From assembly GCA_002362735.1 (NCBI GenBank), contig DEUU01000354.1:1-38274 (forward strand): 38,274 nucleotides of DNA, read 5' to 3'. Positions 9,180 to 18,354 of the stretch are shown piece after piece. The notes below the pieces were generated by a model that ran no database searches, was not told where the DNA came from, and was given only the letters and a program-made list of their open reading frames with translations. The stretch's first letter is position 1, and each line of letters starts with the position of its first letter. The translations under genes were made by a program, and so were the position numbers. This DNA is from Dehalococcoidia bacterium UBA3254 (GTDB lineage: Bacteria; Chloroflexota; Dehalococcoidia; Dehalococcoidales; UBA3254).

Positions 9180-10394
9180 ATGTCCAACTGTTTTATGAGT
9201 TCACAGAAATACTTGTTCACCTCGGAATCGGTTACCGAAGGGCATCCGGACAAGATTTGCGACCAGATTTCAGACGGCGTGCTGGATGCCATTCTAGAAG
9301 AAGATCCTTATGCCAGAGTAGCCTGCGAGACCGCAGTCACCAACGGTCTGGTGGTTGTAATGGGGGAGATTACCACCAATACCTATGTGGAAATTCCCGA
9401 AATCGTGCGTAATACCGTCCGGGATATTGGTTATACCGATCCCGAATACGGTTTTGAATACAAGTCCTGCGGGGTATTAGTCTCTATCGGCAAGCAGTCG
9501 GCGGATATCGACCTCGGAGTCAGCAAGGCAAAAGAAGCCAAGGATGCTAGCGGCGGCTATAACGATCTGGATAAGACCGGCGCCGGAGACCAGGGCATGA
9601 TGGTCGGATTCGCCTGCAATGAGACTCCTGAATTAATGCCCCTCCCGATCGCTCTCTCCCACCGGCTGGCTCTGCGTCTGGCTGAAGTTAGAAAGAAGAA
9701 AATACTGAACTATTTGCGACCGGACGGCAAGACCCAGGTCACAGTGGAGTACTGCCAGGGCGTGCCGAAACGCATCCCCACTATCGTCATCGGTGCTCAG
9801 CATAGTCCCAGTGTTACCCATGAACAGATTACAAAAGACATTCTGGAATCAGTCGTTAAGCCGATCGTTCCTGAGCAATACCTGGACAATCAGACCTGTT
9901 ATTATGTCAATGCCACTGGCCGGTTCGTCATCGGCGGTCCGGCTTCGGACACCGGCTGCACCGGTCGTAAAATACTGGTGGACACCTACGGCGGAATGGC
10001 CCGTCACGGTGGTGGCGCTTTCTCCGGTAAAGACCCAACCAAGGTCGATCGCTCGGCGGCTTATATGGGGCGCTACGTGGCGAAAAACGTGGTGGCTGCC
10101 GGACTGGCTGATCGCTGCGAAATCCAGATCGCCTATGTGATCGGCGTGGCCCATCCTCTATCGGTCTCAATCGAGACTTTCGAAACCGAGAAGGTCGATA
10201 ACGGCGTAATCCTGGATTTGGTACTGAAGCATTTCGACCTGCGGCCGGAGGCGATTATCCGCCATCTGGACCTGCGCCGGCCGATTTACAAGCAGACTGC
10301 GGCTTACGGGCATTTCGGACGTCTGGATATTGACCTGCCATGGGAAAAAACGGATAAAGCTGCTATTTTAAGAAAGGAAGCGAAACTCGGCTAG
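9180..10394 (+). CDS. metK: S-adenosylmethionine synthetase (methionine adenosyltransferase)
   Basis: MetK makes SAM from methionine and ATP in the cytosol. The 404 residues fit the family. Signatures seen are [18 protein letters not shown], the [15 protein letters not shown] hexapeptide region, [17 protein letters not shown] and [19 protein letters not shown]. The start at 9180 has a strong GGAGG a few bases upstream. An internal ATG (residue 6) is possible but less well placed. The stop overlaps an AGGAGG that probably serves the following phosphohexomutase gene 18 bp on, so the two are co-transcribed. Confidence 0.97.
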   Translation: MSNCFMSSQKYLFTSESVTEGHPDKICDQISDGVLDAILEEDPYARVACETAVTNGLVVVMGEITTNTYVEIPEIVRNTVRDIGYTDPEYGFEYKSCGVLVSIGKQSADIDLGVSKAKEAKDASGGYNDLDKTGAGDQGMMVGFACNETPELMPLPIALSHRLALRLAEVRKKKILNYLRPDGKTQVTVEYCQGVPKRIPTIVIGAQHSPSVTHEQITKDILESVVKPIVPEQYLDNQTCYYVNATGRFVIGGPASDTGCTGRKILVDTYGGMARHGGGAFSGKDPTKVDRSAAYMGRYVAKNVVAAGLADRCEIQIAYVIGVAHPLSVSIETFETEKVDNGVILDLVLKHFDLRPEAIIRHLDLRRPIYKQTAAYGHFGRLDIDLPWEKTDKAAILRKEAKLG

Positions 10395-10412
10395 GAGGAA
10401 CACGCACGTTCT

Positions 10413-11849
10413 ATGAATCCTTCAAATCCTGTTAATTTCGGTACCGACGGATGGAGAGCGGTCATTGGGGAGGAATTCACTTTCGCCAATGTACGCATCT
10501 GCGCTCAGGGGCTGGCAGACTATCTTAAATCCCATTCGAGCGGACAGAAAAGTCTGGTCATCGGCTATGATACGCGATTTGCCTCGGAAGATTTCGCGAC
10601 CGCCGCTGCCGAGGTCGCCGCCGCCAACGGCATTAAAGTCTACCTGAGTCCCAAAGCTGTTCCCACCCCCGAAGTTAGTTTCGGTGTCACCGCTAAGAAA
10701 GCTGATGCAGCGATCGTTATCACCGCCAGTCATAATCCCGCCCGTTATAACGGCTTCAAGATAAAATCAGCGGACGGCGCCAGTGCTCCCACGGAAATGA
10801 TCGCCGCCATTGAAAGTAACATTCAGCGGATTTTCGAGTCCGGAAAAATCGATCGCATGCCCTTTGCAGATGCGATCAAACTGAAGAAAGCGGAACTATT
10901 CAATTTCGACCCTCTGTATCTCGGGCGGATGGCTGAGTTCGTGGACCTGGAACGTATTAAAAAAAGCGGGCTGAAAATCGTTGCTGATTCTATGTTCGGC
11001 GCCGGTTCCGGCTATTTTAAGAATTTGCTGGACGGCGGCACCGCCGCGATTACGGAGATCAATGCCGAACGCAATCCATCTTTCCCCGGAATCAATCCGG
11101 AACCCATCGCCATTAACCTTAAGAAGCTTTCTTCAGCTGTTAAGACCAGCCGGGCGAACGTTGGCCTTGCGACTGATGGGGACTCAGACCGTATCGGCAT
11201 TATGGACGAGAAAGGCAACTTCGTCACCCAGCTAGAGGTCTACGCTCTCCTGGCCTTATACCTCCTGGAAACCCGCAAGCAGCGGGGGCCGATCGTTAAG
11301 ACAGTGACGGCCACCAGCATGCTCTACAGATTAGGAGAGCTTTTCAACGTTCCGGTAATCGAAACGGCGGTAGGATTTAAATATGTCGCTCCGATCATGA
11401 TGGAAAAGAACGCCCTCATCGGGGGTGAGGAAAGCGGTGGATACGGCTTCAGGGGTCACGTTCCTGAACGGGACGCGATTTTGGCCGGTCTGTACTTCCT
11501 TGACTTCATAGTCAGCACCGGCAAGACGCCTTCCCAGCTCCTGGAATACCTTTTCAGCAAGGTTGGACCGCATTACTATAACCGGCGAGATTTCCATTTT
11601 CCCGAGCAGCAGCGACAGACCATTATCAAAAGAGTTCAGGATCATAAACCCGATTCCATTTCCGGATCGAAAGTCGACCGATTTGATACCACGGATGGCT
11701 TCAGATTTACACTTAAGGATACTTCCTGGCTGCTGGTCCGTTTCTCGGGTACCGAGCCGTTGCTCCGGATTTACGCGGAAAGCAGCAGCCCTGAGAAAGT
11801 ACAGAATATCCTGGACTTCGGCCAGCAGTTAGCCGGGGTTAAAGTATAA
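10413..11849 (+). CDS. Phosphoglucomutase/phosphomannomutase family protein
   Basis: This is an alpha-D-phosphohexomutase that interconverts 1- and 6-phospho sugars, needed for nucleotide-sugar and envelope glycan precursors. Domain 1 holds the phosphoserine loop ITASHNP (S106), the metal loop is TDGDSDRIG, the sugar-binding loop is GGEESGGYGF and the phosphate-binding loop is RFSGTEPLLRIYAES. The N-terminus FGTDGWRAVIGE is typical. At 478 residues it is slightly longer than GlmM (about 445), so sugar specificity is open. The AGGAGG at 10393-10398 overlaps the metK stop and lies 14 bp before the ATG, a long spacing. The following PGI/PMI gene starts 16 bp after the stop. The pair can channel fructose-6-P to glucose-1-P or mannose-1-P. 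Confidence 0.93.
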   Translation: MNPSNPVNFGTDGWRAVIGEEFTFANVRICAQGLADYLKSHSSGQKSLVIGYDTRFASEDFATAAAEVAAANGIKVYLSPKAVPTPEVSFGVTAKKADAAIVITASHNPARYNGFKIKSADGASAPTEMIAAIESNIQRIFESGKIDRMPFADAIKLKKAELFNFDPLYLGRMAEFVDLERIKKSGLKIVADSMFGAGSGYFKNLLDGGTAAITEINAERNPSFPGINPEPIAINLKKLSSAVKTSRANVGLATDGDSDRIGIMDEKGNFVTQLEVYALLALYLLETRKQRGPIVKTVTATSMLYRLGELFNVPVIETAVGFKYVAPIMMEKNALIGGEESGGYGFRGHVPERDAILAGLYFLDFIVSTGKTPSQLLEYLFSKVGPHYYNRRDFHFPEQQRQTIIKRVQDHKPDSISGSKVDRFDTTDGFRFTLKDTSWLLVRFSGTEPLLRIYAESSSPEKVQNILDFGQQLAGVKV

Positions 11850-11865
11850 TTTATCAGGTAGATAC

Positions 11866-12942
11866 ATGCTGGAAAAAGAAACTATCGATCTGGACGACCT
11901 TCAGGTATACCCGAGGTTTGACCCGCAGGGTATGCTGACCCATCTCCGGAATTTTCCCGGGCTCTGCGAACAGGCCTGGGAGATGGCTGGAAACTTCCAG
12001 CTTCCAGAGGAATATGCTCGGATCAAAAAAATCGTCATTCTTGGCATGGGGGGTTCAGCCATCGGCGGAGATCTGGTCGGCAGCCTGGCAATAAATGAAG
12101 CCGCAGTGCCCGTCCTGGTCTGCCGCGACTACTACCTTCCCCAGTATGTGAATGAAGATACTCTGGTCATCGCCTCCAGCTATTCCGGAATGACCGAGGA
12201 AACCCTTTCCTCCTTCGAACAGGCTTTTGATACCCCTGCTAAAAAGCTCGCGATCACTACCGGAGGTAAACTTAAAAGTCTCTGCGAGACGATGGAGGTT
12301 CCGGTCTTTACTTTCAATTATACGGCTCAACCCCGCGCCGCCCTCCCCTTCAGCTTCTTTATTCTCCTGGGCATACTGCAAAATCTGAAGGTGTTGAAAT
12401 ACCGTCCGGAAGAAATCTCTGAGACTTTTGCAGCTCTGAAGAGTCTGGCTGCCAGGATTAATGAAACGGTGCCCATCAAAGTCAATCCCGCCAAGTCACT
12501 CGCCAAAAAAATCCAGGGCAGGCTGCCGGTCATTTATGGTGCTGGAATTACCGGTGAGGTAGCCCACCGCTGGAAGACCCAGATCAATGAAAACTCCAAG
12601 ACCACGGCTTTTTATGAAGTCTTCTCTGAGTTGAATCATAATTCGATCGTGGGATACAGCTTCCCTGAAGAACTGATTCCGCAGACGATAATCGTGATGC
12701 TGGATTCCGACCTGCTGCATGAACGTATTCGTCTGCGTTACAATATTACCCAGCAGTTGCTTGATCGAGCCGGTATTTACTATCAGGTTGTAAGAGGAGA
12801 AGGCTTCCGCGCGGTCAGTCAAATGATGACTCTGGTATTATTCGGTGATTATGTCAGCTACTATCTGGCCATTCTGAACCAGGCAGACCCCACCACCATC
12901 ACCGCCATCAACTTCCTCAAAGACTCTCTCTCCAAGAGGTAG
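11866..12942 (+). CDS. Bifunctional phosphoglucose/phosphomannose isomerase
   Basis: This 358-residue SIS-fold isomerase belongs to the PGI/PMI family known from archaea and some bacteria, which converts glucose-6-P or mannose-6-P to fructose-6-P. It shows the first SIS motif ILGMGGSAIGGDLVGSL, VIASSYSGMTEETL, the second SIS domain IYGAGITGEVAHRWKTQINEN and the catalytic region ELNHNSIVGY. It lies in the same operon as the phosphohexomutase, with CAGGTAG as a modest ribosome site. Bacteria with this enzyme often lack a classical Pgi or ManA; that cannot be checked here. Confidence 0.94.
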   Translation: MLEKETIDLDDLQVYPRFDPQGMLTHLRNFPGLCEQAWEMAGNFQLPEEYARIKKIVILGMGGSAIGGDLVGSLAINEAAVPVLVCRDYYLPQYVNEDTLVIASSYSGMTEETLSSFEQAFDTPAKKLAITTGGKLKSLCETMEVPVFTFNYTAQPRAALPFSFFILLGILQNLKVLKYRPEEISETFAALKSLAARINETVPIKVNPAKSLAKKIQGRLPVIYGAGITGEVAHRWKTQINENSKTTAFYEVFSELNHNSIVGYSFPEELIPQTIIVMLDSDLLHERIRLRYNITQQLLDRAGIYYQVVRGEGFRAVSQMMTLVLFGDYVSYYLAILNQADPTTITAINFLKDSLSKR

Positions 12943-13043
12943 CTCATACTACTCAGTCAAAGATTTCAACTTGTCCTTCATTATTCTTAACGTAGAGAGA
13001 CTTATTAATCCCCGTCGCCTCTTTCATCGCTCTCTTTACTCAA

Positions 13044-13078
13044 ACTTAAAACTTCTGACCTATCACTTATAACTTCCT
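13044..13078 (+). repeat. Tandem heptamer repeat upstream of queA
   Basis: Five heptamers run in register: ACTTAAA, ACTTCTG, ACCTATC, ACTTATA, ACTTCCT. They match the ACTTATN pattern found in the ahcY-metK spacer. This is a degenerate short tandem repeat in a 174-bp non-coding spacer. A weak -10 (TACAAT) follows at about 13088. Confidence 0.45.
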
Positions 13079-13116
13079 TCTAACTCTGCTACAATATTCC
13101 GGGAGACAATTCAGAA

Positions 13117-14148
13117 ATGCCATCATTAAAGACCAGTGACTATGATTATGCCCTGCCGCCGGAGCTTATCGCCCAGATTCCCATCGAACCGCGAGATCAA
13201 TCCCGCCTGCTGATACTAGACCGGAAGGAAGGCTCGTTAAGCCATCATCGCTTCTATGAGCTGCTTGAATTCCTCGCACCCGGAGATGTTCTGGTATTCA
13301 ATAACAGCCGTGTCATTAGGGCACGTCTTTTCGCCGTCCGGTCAGACACCGGAAAAAAGATCGAAATCCTGCTCTTGCGCCGCCTCGAAGCCAATCTCTG
13401 GGAGGCGCTCATTGGTTCCAAAAAGCGAGTCTCCGTTGGAATGCAGGTCGATATCGAAGGCAGCCCCAGCGTCAAGGCCGAGGTGATGGAGTTGAAAGAA
13501 GCCGGGATCAGAGTAATCCGGTTTTCAGATGAATCGGCCTTGCCACTGCTTGGAAAAGTCCCGTTACCCCCCTATATCCATGCCCCGCTGGCCGATCCGG
13601 AACGCTATCAAACGGTATATGCCGAAAAAGAAGGCAGTGTCGCCGCGCCCACTGCCGGCCTCCATTTTACCCCGGAACTGCTCCGGAAGATCGGCGAAAA
13701 AGGAGCCTGCTGTCTTTTCGTCACCCTGCATGTCGGACTGAATACCTTCCGGCCGGTACAGGTCGAAGACATTCTGAGACATCCTATCTTTCCCGAATAT
13801 GGCGTCATCCCGGAATCTGTCGCCAGTCAGATCAATCAGGCTAAAGCCGAAAAGAGGCGCGTCATTTGCGTTGGCACAACTTCCGTGCGATTGTTAGAAT
13901 CCGCGGCGCACGCCGTCCAGAGCGGCCGTCTGAAACCCTGGGACGGCTGGGTTAATGATTTCATCTACCCCGGCTATCAGTTTAAAGTGATGGATGCCAT
14001 GATCACCAATTTTCACCTCCCCAAGTCTACCCTCCTGATGCTTGTCTCGGCCTTTGCCGGAAAAGACCTCGTTTTCAAAGCCTACCGAGAAGCCATCGCT
14101 CAGAAGTACCGCTTCTACTCCTTCGGCGACGCCATGTTTATTATGTGA
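13117..14148 (+). CDS. queA: S-adenosylmethionine:tRNA ribosyltransferase-isomerase
   Basis: QueA transfers and rearranges the ribosyl part of SAM onto preQ1-modified tRNA, giving epoxyqueuosine at the wobble base of GUN anticodons. The 343 residues match the family. Conserved stretches include YDYALPPELIAQIPIEPRD, VFNNSRVIRARL, TAGLHFTPELL, LHVGLNTFRPV, GTTSVRLLES and MITNFHLPKSTLLMLVSAF. GGGAGA lies about 10 bp before the ATG. No other queuosine gene is in the window. Its placement after metK and ahcY is consistent with SAM use, but the 174-bp spacer suggests a separate promoter. Confidence 0.96.
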   Translation: MPSLKTSDYDYALPPELIAQIPIEPRDQSRLLILDRKEGSLSHHRFYELLEFLAPGDVLVFNNSRVIRARLFAVRSDTGKKIEILLLRRLEANLWEALIGSKKRVSVGMQVDIEGSPSVKAEVMELKEAGIRVIRFSDESALPLLGKVPLPPYIHAPLADPERYQTVYAEKEGSVAAPTAGLHFTPELLRKIGEKGACCLFVTLHVGLNTFRPVQVEDILRHPIFPEYGVIPESVASQINQAKAEKRRVICVGTTSVRLLESAAHAVQSGRLKPWDGWVNDFIYPGYQFKVMDAMITNFHLPKSTLLMLVSAFAGKDLVFKAYREAIAQKYRFYSFGDAMFIM

Positions 14149-14484
14149 GTTAACACGAGAATTCAAACCTGATATCCCCATAGACAGGTTAACACTAGTT
14201 GTCTGTCGCCCCAAAGAACAGGATTCAACCCGGGACACTACCTGAATCTAAGGGCGCTAAAGAAAAAGAATAAGTAGCTCCAGGTATATGGTCACGGGTA
14301 AATACATGCTATAACGGAAGTAGAGACTTTTTGTCCGGGCGGTCTGATACCGACGATGAATTATGGTAGACGCAAAGTAAAGATTAGAGATTTAAAAGAC
14401 AAACGGTCTGCGAAAGGACAGGGTAATAACAGTTGATGATATGCGAATTGTGGCATTTGCACGTTGACGTGAAGGTATAAAGTT
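14149..14484 (+). other. 336-bp spacer with no gene recognised
   Basis: I see no credible coding frame, tRNA or terminator here. Weak features only: AGACA and TGTCT around a 13-nt loop near 14182-14204, and GACGCAAAG at 14369-14377, which recalls the 3' half of GEMM riboswitches without the 5' half. The stretch is modestly AT-rich and probably contains the promoter of the downstream lipoprotein gene. Confidence 0.4.
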
Positions 14485-15798
14485 ATGAAAAGAGGCTTTC
14501 GTCATCAGAAGCGGATAGCACTAATGGTCGGGCTATTTGTGCTTTCAGGTTTGTTGGCCTGCACTCCGGTACCTTCTGCTGGTCCTGCCACCATAACATC
14601 GCCCATTCCTTCCATTTCATCTGCGGCTGTACCTGCCACGGCTCTTCCGACCATTACTAATTCTCCTACGTCATCAATTACGCCGGCATCACCTCTTGCC
14701 ACCATAACCTCAGGCAGTTTTCAAGTTGAAAGAGTATTTTCCAACCTCTCCTTTCAAGGAATGACCAACCTGGTACAGCCGGATGATGCGAGCGGCCTGA
14801 TATTTATTACGGAGCAGAAAGGGATCATCGATGCTTTTGCCGCTAACCAACCGCAGCAGGGTTCGAAGGTATTTTTGAATATTACTGACCGGGTTAATAG
14901 CGGCGGTGAGGAAGGCTTGCTGGGCCTGGCTTTCGACCCCGACTACCCGAAAAACGGCCATTTTTATGTTTATTATTCGTCTGCTAACCCCCGCCGCTCC
15001 GTATTGTCTCGTTTCAGCGTTGATCTGACGAATCCGGCCTCGGCTTCACCGCAAAGTGAAGTCGTCATTCTGGAAATTGCTCAGCCATTTGCCAACCATA
15101 ACGGTGGGCAGATCGTCTTCGGCCCGGATGGCTACCTTTATGTCGGCCTGGGTGACGGCGGCAGCGGCGGTGACCCTCAGGGCAACGGCCAAAATCTGGG
15201 TACACTCCTGGCCAAAATATTACGTATTGACGTCAGAGATTTATCCGCAACCGAACATTATAAAATTCCTGCGGATAATCCATTTGTAAATACTTCGGGT
15301 GCTCGGGCAGAAATATGGGCCTTTGGCTTGCGAAACCCTTGGCGTTTTTCCTTTGATAAAGAAACCGGCTTACTTTGGTCTGGTGACGTTGGGCAAAACA
15401 TGTGGGAAGAAATAGACCTCATCAATAAAGGTGCTAATTACGGCTGGAATATCATGGAAGGGTTCCATTGTTACTCTCCGGCTGCCGGTTGCAATCAATT
15501 AGATTTGACACTGCCTCTCGTTGAATACGACCACTCACAGGGATGCTCGGTCACTGGCGGCTACGTCTACCGGGGAGATAAGACTCCCTCTTTACGGGGT
15601 TATTATATCTACGGCGACTATTGCTCTGGCAAGATTTGGGCTCTGGGTTATCGTGATAATGCTGTCACTCAGAACTTGCTTTTGGTCGACTCAAACCTGG
15701 GTATTACCTCCTTCGGTGAAGACCTGGCAGGTAATTTGTATATCCTTTCGAACTCTGGAGGAATCTACACCCTGGTCTCTTCTGCCTCATCGGGGTGA
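14485..15798 (+). CDS. Lipoprotein of the soluble glucose/sorbosone (PQQ-type) dehydrogenase family
   Basis: This is a 437-residue exported protein. The N-terminus has basic residues, a hydrophobic stretch and a lipobox ending LSGLLAC, so Cys26 should be lipidated. A Pro/Thr/Ser/Ala-rich spacer follows (about 27-75), then a six-bladed propeller of the GSDH/YliI family: LLGLAFDPDYPKNGHFYVYY, HNGGQIVFGPDGYLYVGLGD, WAFGLRNPWRFSFD and GDYCSGKIWALGY. Relatives oxidise aldoses with PQQ, but many have no proven activity. No PQQ synthesis gene is nearby, and an anaerobe may lack PQQ, so the function could differ. GAAGG lies about 10 bp before the ATG. The gene stands alone, with 200 bp before the kinase gene. 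Confidence 0.9.
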   Translation: MKRGFRHQKRIALMVGLFVLSGLLACTPVPSAGPATITSPIPSISSAAVPATALPTITNSPTSSITPASPLATITSGSFQVERVFSNLSFQGMTNLVQPDDASGLIFITEQKGIIDAFAANQPQQGSKVFLNITDRVNSGGEEGLLGLAFDPDYPKNGHFYVYYSSANPRRSVLSRFSVDLTNPASASPQSEVVILEIAQPFANHNGGQIVFGPDGYLYVGLGDGGSGGDPQGNGQNLGTLLAKILRIDVRDLSATEHYKIPADNPFVNTSGARAEIWAFGLRNPWRFSFDKETGLLWSGDVGQNMWEEIDLINKGANYGWNIMEGFHCYSPAAGCNQLDLTLPLVEYDHSQGCSVTGGYVYRGDKTPSLRGYYIYGDYCSGKIWALGYRDNAVTQNLLLVDSNLGITSFGEDLAGNLYILSNSGGIYTLVSSASSG

Positions 15799-15998
15799 AT
15801 AAACCAACATCCGGTATATTTCTCTCTATGTTCAGATTACCCCTCACCATGACGAGGAAAAAGCGACCGCTTTCGGCTTATGAGTTCAATTCCCGCTTTT
15901 ATTCAGGATAAGAATAGGGGTCGTCCAACGCAAAACGCTCGTTCTCGTGTTATCTTAGAATGTAGTAGAGGATATTCACACGGCGACGGTTTGGGAAT

Positions 15999-17690
15999 AT
16001 GATAGGGTACAACCAGTATCTGGGAGCTCTTATTGGGTCGGCTGTAATTTCAGGCGCACTCGTCATCTTCTTCTGGCGCCGGTTACCAGCGGCCGGTGTG
16101 GTTGCGATGTCAGGTTTAGTGGGAATGACCCTGGTCTGGTCGGTGGGGTATATTGTCGAGGTAATGGCAAATTCCCTTTCCGATTTTCAGGCTGCCAACG
16201 ATATAGAATACATTGGCATTGCTTTTATCCCTGTCCTCTGGTTTATCTTTGCCATTCAATATACCCGCCTGGACAACTGGCTGAGCCGACGGCTGTATCT
16301 GCTATTTATCATCCCTTTGATTACGCTCGTCCTGGTCTGGACAAATTATCTCCACGGCTGGATGTGGTATAACGCCCAACTCCAAATTTTCGGACAATTC
16401 ATCGTGCAGATCAAGACCTATGGTCCCTGGTTCTGGGTACATACAGCATATTCTTATATTCTCCTTTTTTCAGGCGTCGGTATCATCTCGAGCCGTCTCT
16501 TTCATTCCCACCATTTATACCGCAATCAGACCGTTCTACTTTTAATCGCCATTATCCTGCCGTTGATATGGAATGTTATTTATGTTCTCCGCGCTCCCCC
16601 AACTTATAATATAGACATGACTCCCCCTGCTTTCGCGGTCTCCGGTCTGATTATCGCTCTGGGGTTATTCCGGTTCGACATTTTTAAAATTGTCCCTATC
16701 GCCCGCAATATTGTAGTAGACAACATGAATGACAGCGTTTTCGTCCTGGATGTCAATGATAACATCCTCGATCTTAATAAGGCTGCCGAGGCGATTGCAG
16801 GCAAACCGGCCGCTCAATTAATTGGAAAACCGGTTGACCGGGGACTGGAAAAACAATCGGATTTGCAAAAGTATATTCACAATCACGTAGCTTTGCAGAC
16901 CGAGATTTCGATCAATGTTGTAAAAAATCTTCGCAATTTTGAGATGCTTTTAGCCCCGCTGTATGATCAGCATCAGAGACTTCTGGGGCGGGTGCTGACA
17001 TTGCATGATATCACAGAACGTAAAAGGATGGAGAATTCACTGAGAGATTACACCCGCAGGGTGACACAGGTTCAGGAAGAAGAGAGAAAGCGGATCGCGT
17101 ATGAGCTGCATGACGATACCAGCCAGTACCTTTCGATCCTGAAACTCCAGATAAATTCTTTGTTGAGATCAGAAAAAATCCAGGACCCGGAAACTCTGGA
17201 AAAGCTGCGGTTCCTGGAAAAAGATGCCAGCCGGGCGGCAGATATTATTCGACGCTACAGCCATGAGCTTCGTCCGAGCGTTCTTGAACACCTGGGATTA
17301 CGGGCTGCTCTGGAGCAGATCGCCGAGGACCATAACAAACTCGGCCAGATGACTATTGGTCTGGAGGTAGAAGGACCGGAACCCGCGTTGCCGGAAGAAG
17401 TGAAACTGGGATTATTCCGCATCGCCCAGGAAGCTCTGAATAATACGCGCAAACACTCCAGGGCTACCCGGGCTACTCTCCGTCTTCAATTCAATGGGAA
17501 ACTGGTCAGGATGTCGGTGAACGACAACGGCACTGGTTTTGATATCCGGGAGGCTTACGCCCGAGCAGGGAAAAAGGGCAGTCTGGGTCTCACCAGTATG
17601 CAGGAGCGGGCGAGTATCATCGGAGCTACTCTTAAGCTTGAGTCTGAGGTCGGAAAAGGGACTACCGTGACCGCCGAAGTGCAGGTCTGA
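15999..17690 (+). CDS. Sensor histidine kinase with 7TM input domain and PAS domain (NarL/HisKA_3 type)
   Basis: This is a 563-residue membrane sensor kinase. Residues about 5-225 hold seven hydrophobic helices of the histidine kinase N-terminal 7TM type. Residues about 235-340 form a PAS domain (NDSVFVLDVNDNILDLN ends RVLTLHDITERKRME). The HisKA_3 dimerisation segment EEERKRIAYELHDDTSQYLS carries the phospho-acceptor His371. An HATPase_c domain follows (QEALNNTRKHS, VNDNGTGFD, GSLGLTSMQERA). Such kinases usually phosphorylate a LuxR/NarL-type regulator, but none is in the window, so it is an orphan here. The signal is unknown; the 7TM part may sense a small ligand or the membrane state. Confidence 0.94.
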   Translation: MIGYNQYLGALIGSAVISGALVIFFWRRLPAAGVVAMSGLVGMTLVWSVGYIVEVMANSLSDFQAANDIEYIGIAFIPVLWFIFAIQYTRLDNWLSRRLYLLFIIPLITLVLVWTNYLHGWMWYNAQLQIFGQFIVQIKTYGPWFWVHTAYSYILLFSGVGIISSRLFHSHHLYRNQTVLLLIAIILPLIWNVIYVLRAPPTYNIDMTPPAFAVSGLIIALGLFRFDIFKIVPIARNIVVDNMNDSVFVLDVNDNILDLNKAAEAIAGKPAAQLIGKPVDRGLEKQSDLQKYIHNHVALQTEISINVVKNLRNFEMLLAPLYDQHQRLLGRVLTLHDITERKRMENSLRDYTRRVTQVQEEERKRIAYELHDDTSQYLSILKLQINSLLRSEKIQDPETLEKLRFLEKDASRAADIIRRYSHELRPSVLEHLGLRAALEQIAEDHNKLGQMTIGLEVEGPEPALPEEVKLGLFRIAQEALNNTRKHSRATRATLRLQFNGKLVRMSVNDNGTGFDIREAYARAGKKGSLGLTSMQERASIIGATLKLESEVGKGTTVTAEVQV

Positions 17691-17808
17691 AGTCCGGGGA
17701 TAGGAAAAATCCGAATTTAAGGATTGCGATTGGGCCAAACATTAAAAGGTCAGTGATCTCACTACCTCCCGATACCCTCTCCGCTATCGCGCAACCAGGG
17801 ACAAGAAG

Positions 17809-17838
17809 TTGCGGTGGGAAACTCTATAATAATATAAT
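17809..17838 (+). promoter_or_regulatory. Candidate promoter of the lipoprotein/PrsW pair
   Basis: TTGCGG (17809-17814), an 18-bp spacer and a perfect TATAAT (17833-17838) lie in the spacer after the kinase gene. A second TATAAT overlaps upstream at 17825-17830. The -35 is only a half match. Confidence 0.4.
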
Positions 17839-17900
17839 CAAACCGGGTACAGTTCAAGGAAACCACGTTAATTCCGAATTTATGGAAGGGAGATATTTCT

Positions 17901-18338
17901 TTGTCGCGATTATTCAGCTTAATTTTATCCGGCACTATCCTGATAATTATTTTAGGAGGTATCATCGGCTGCTCATCCGCGTCCACACCTACCCCCACAA
18001 CGACCGTTTCGGCGAATCCGAACGACGCCACTATACGCGCTTATGCTGATCCGGCCACTCAGACCACGCTCCAGGGACTGAGCGATGCTAACCTGGCCCT
18101 CTATACTCAGTATGCAGACGCTCAGTTCAAAGCCGCTGTCACTCAGGACGCTTTGAACAAGATTTCCACTCAAATTAAATCTCAAATCGGTACCTTTGAG
18201 TCCTTTACTTTTATCCGTACGGAAAATTCAGAAGGCTACGTCATTGTCCACTACCAGGCCAAATTCTCAAAAGGGGTGGCGGGAGTGAGAATGGTATTCG
18301 ATAAAGACCACCTGGTAGCCGGGCAGTGGTTCGAGTAG
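17901..18338 (+). CDS. Small lipoprotein with DUF3887-like domain
   Basis: This is a 145-residue exported protein. The start is a TTG with GGGAG about 9 bp upstream; no ATG is available without losing the signal peptide. A hydrophobic stretch ends in the lipobox GGIIGC (Cys24), then a Ser/Thr/Pro linker. Residues about 60-145 form a compact domain with a helix-rich start and strands ending GVAGVRMVFDKDHLVAGQWF, the pattern of DUF3887 domains that accompany secreted hydrolases or stand alone. The function is unknown. The PrsW-like gene starts 16 bp downstream, so the two are probably co-transcribed. Confidence 0.8.
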   Translation: MSRLFSLILSGTILIIILGGIIGCSSASTPTPTTTVSANPNDATIRAYADPATQTTLQGLSDANLALYTQYADAQFKAAVTQDALNKISTQIKSQIGTFESFTFIRTENSEGYVIVHYQAKFSKGVAGVRMVFDKDHLVAGQWFE

Positions 18339-18354
18339 TCGGGGAAGGTCAGAA

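Noticed and set aside
14160..14240. Possible tRNA remnant because of GGATTCAACCC-like text.
   Set aside because: No acceptor stem, anticodon arm or D-loop could be built around it.
14369..14377. GACGCAAAG, resembling the 3' half of a GEMM (c-di-GMP-I) riboswitch.
   Set aside because: The matching 5' half (GGCAAACC-type) and the paired stems are not found nearby, and no terminator or ribosome-site switch is evident.
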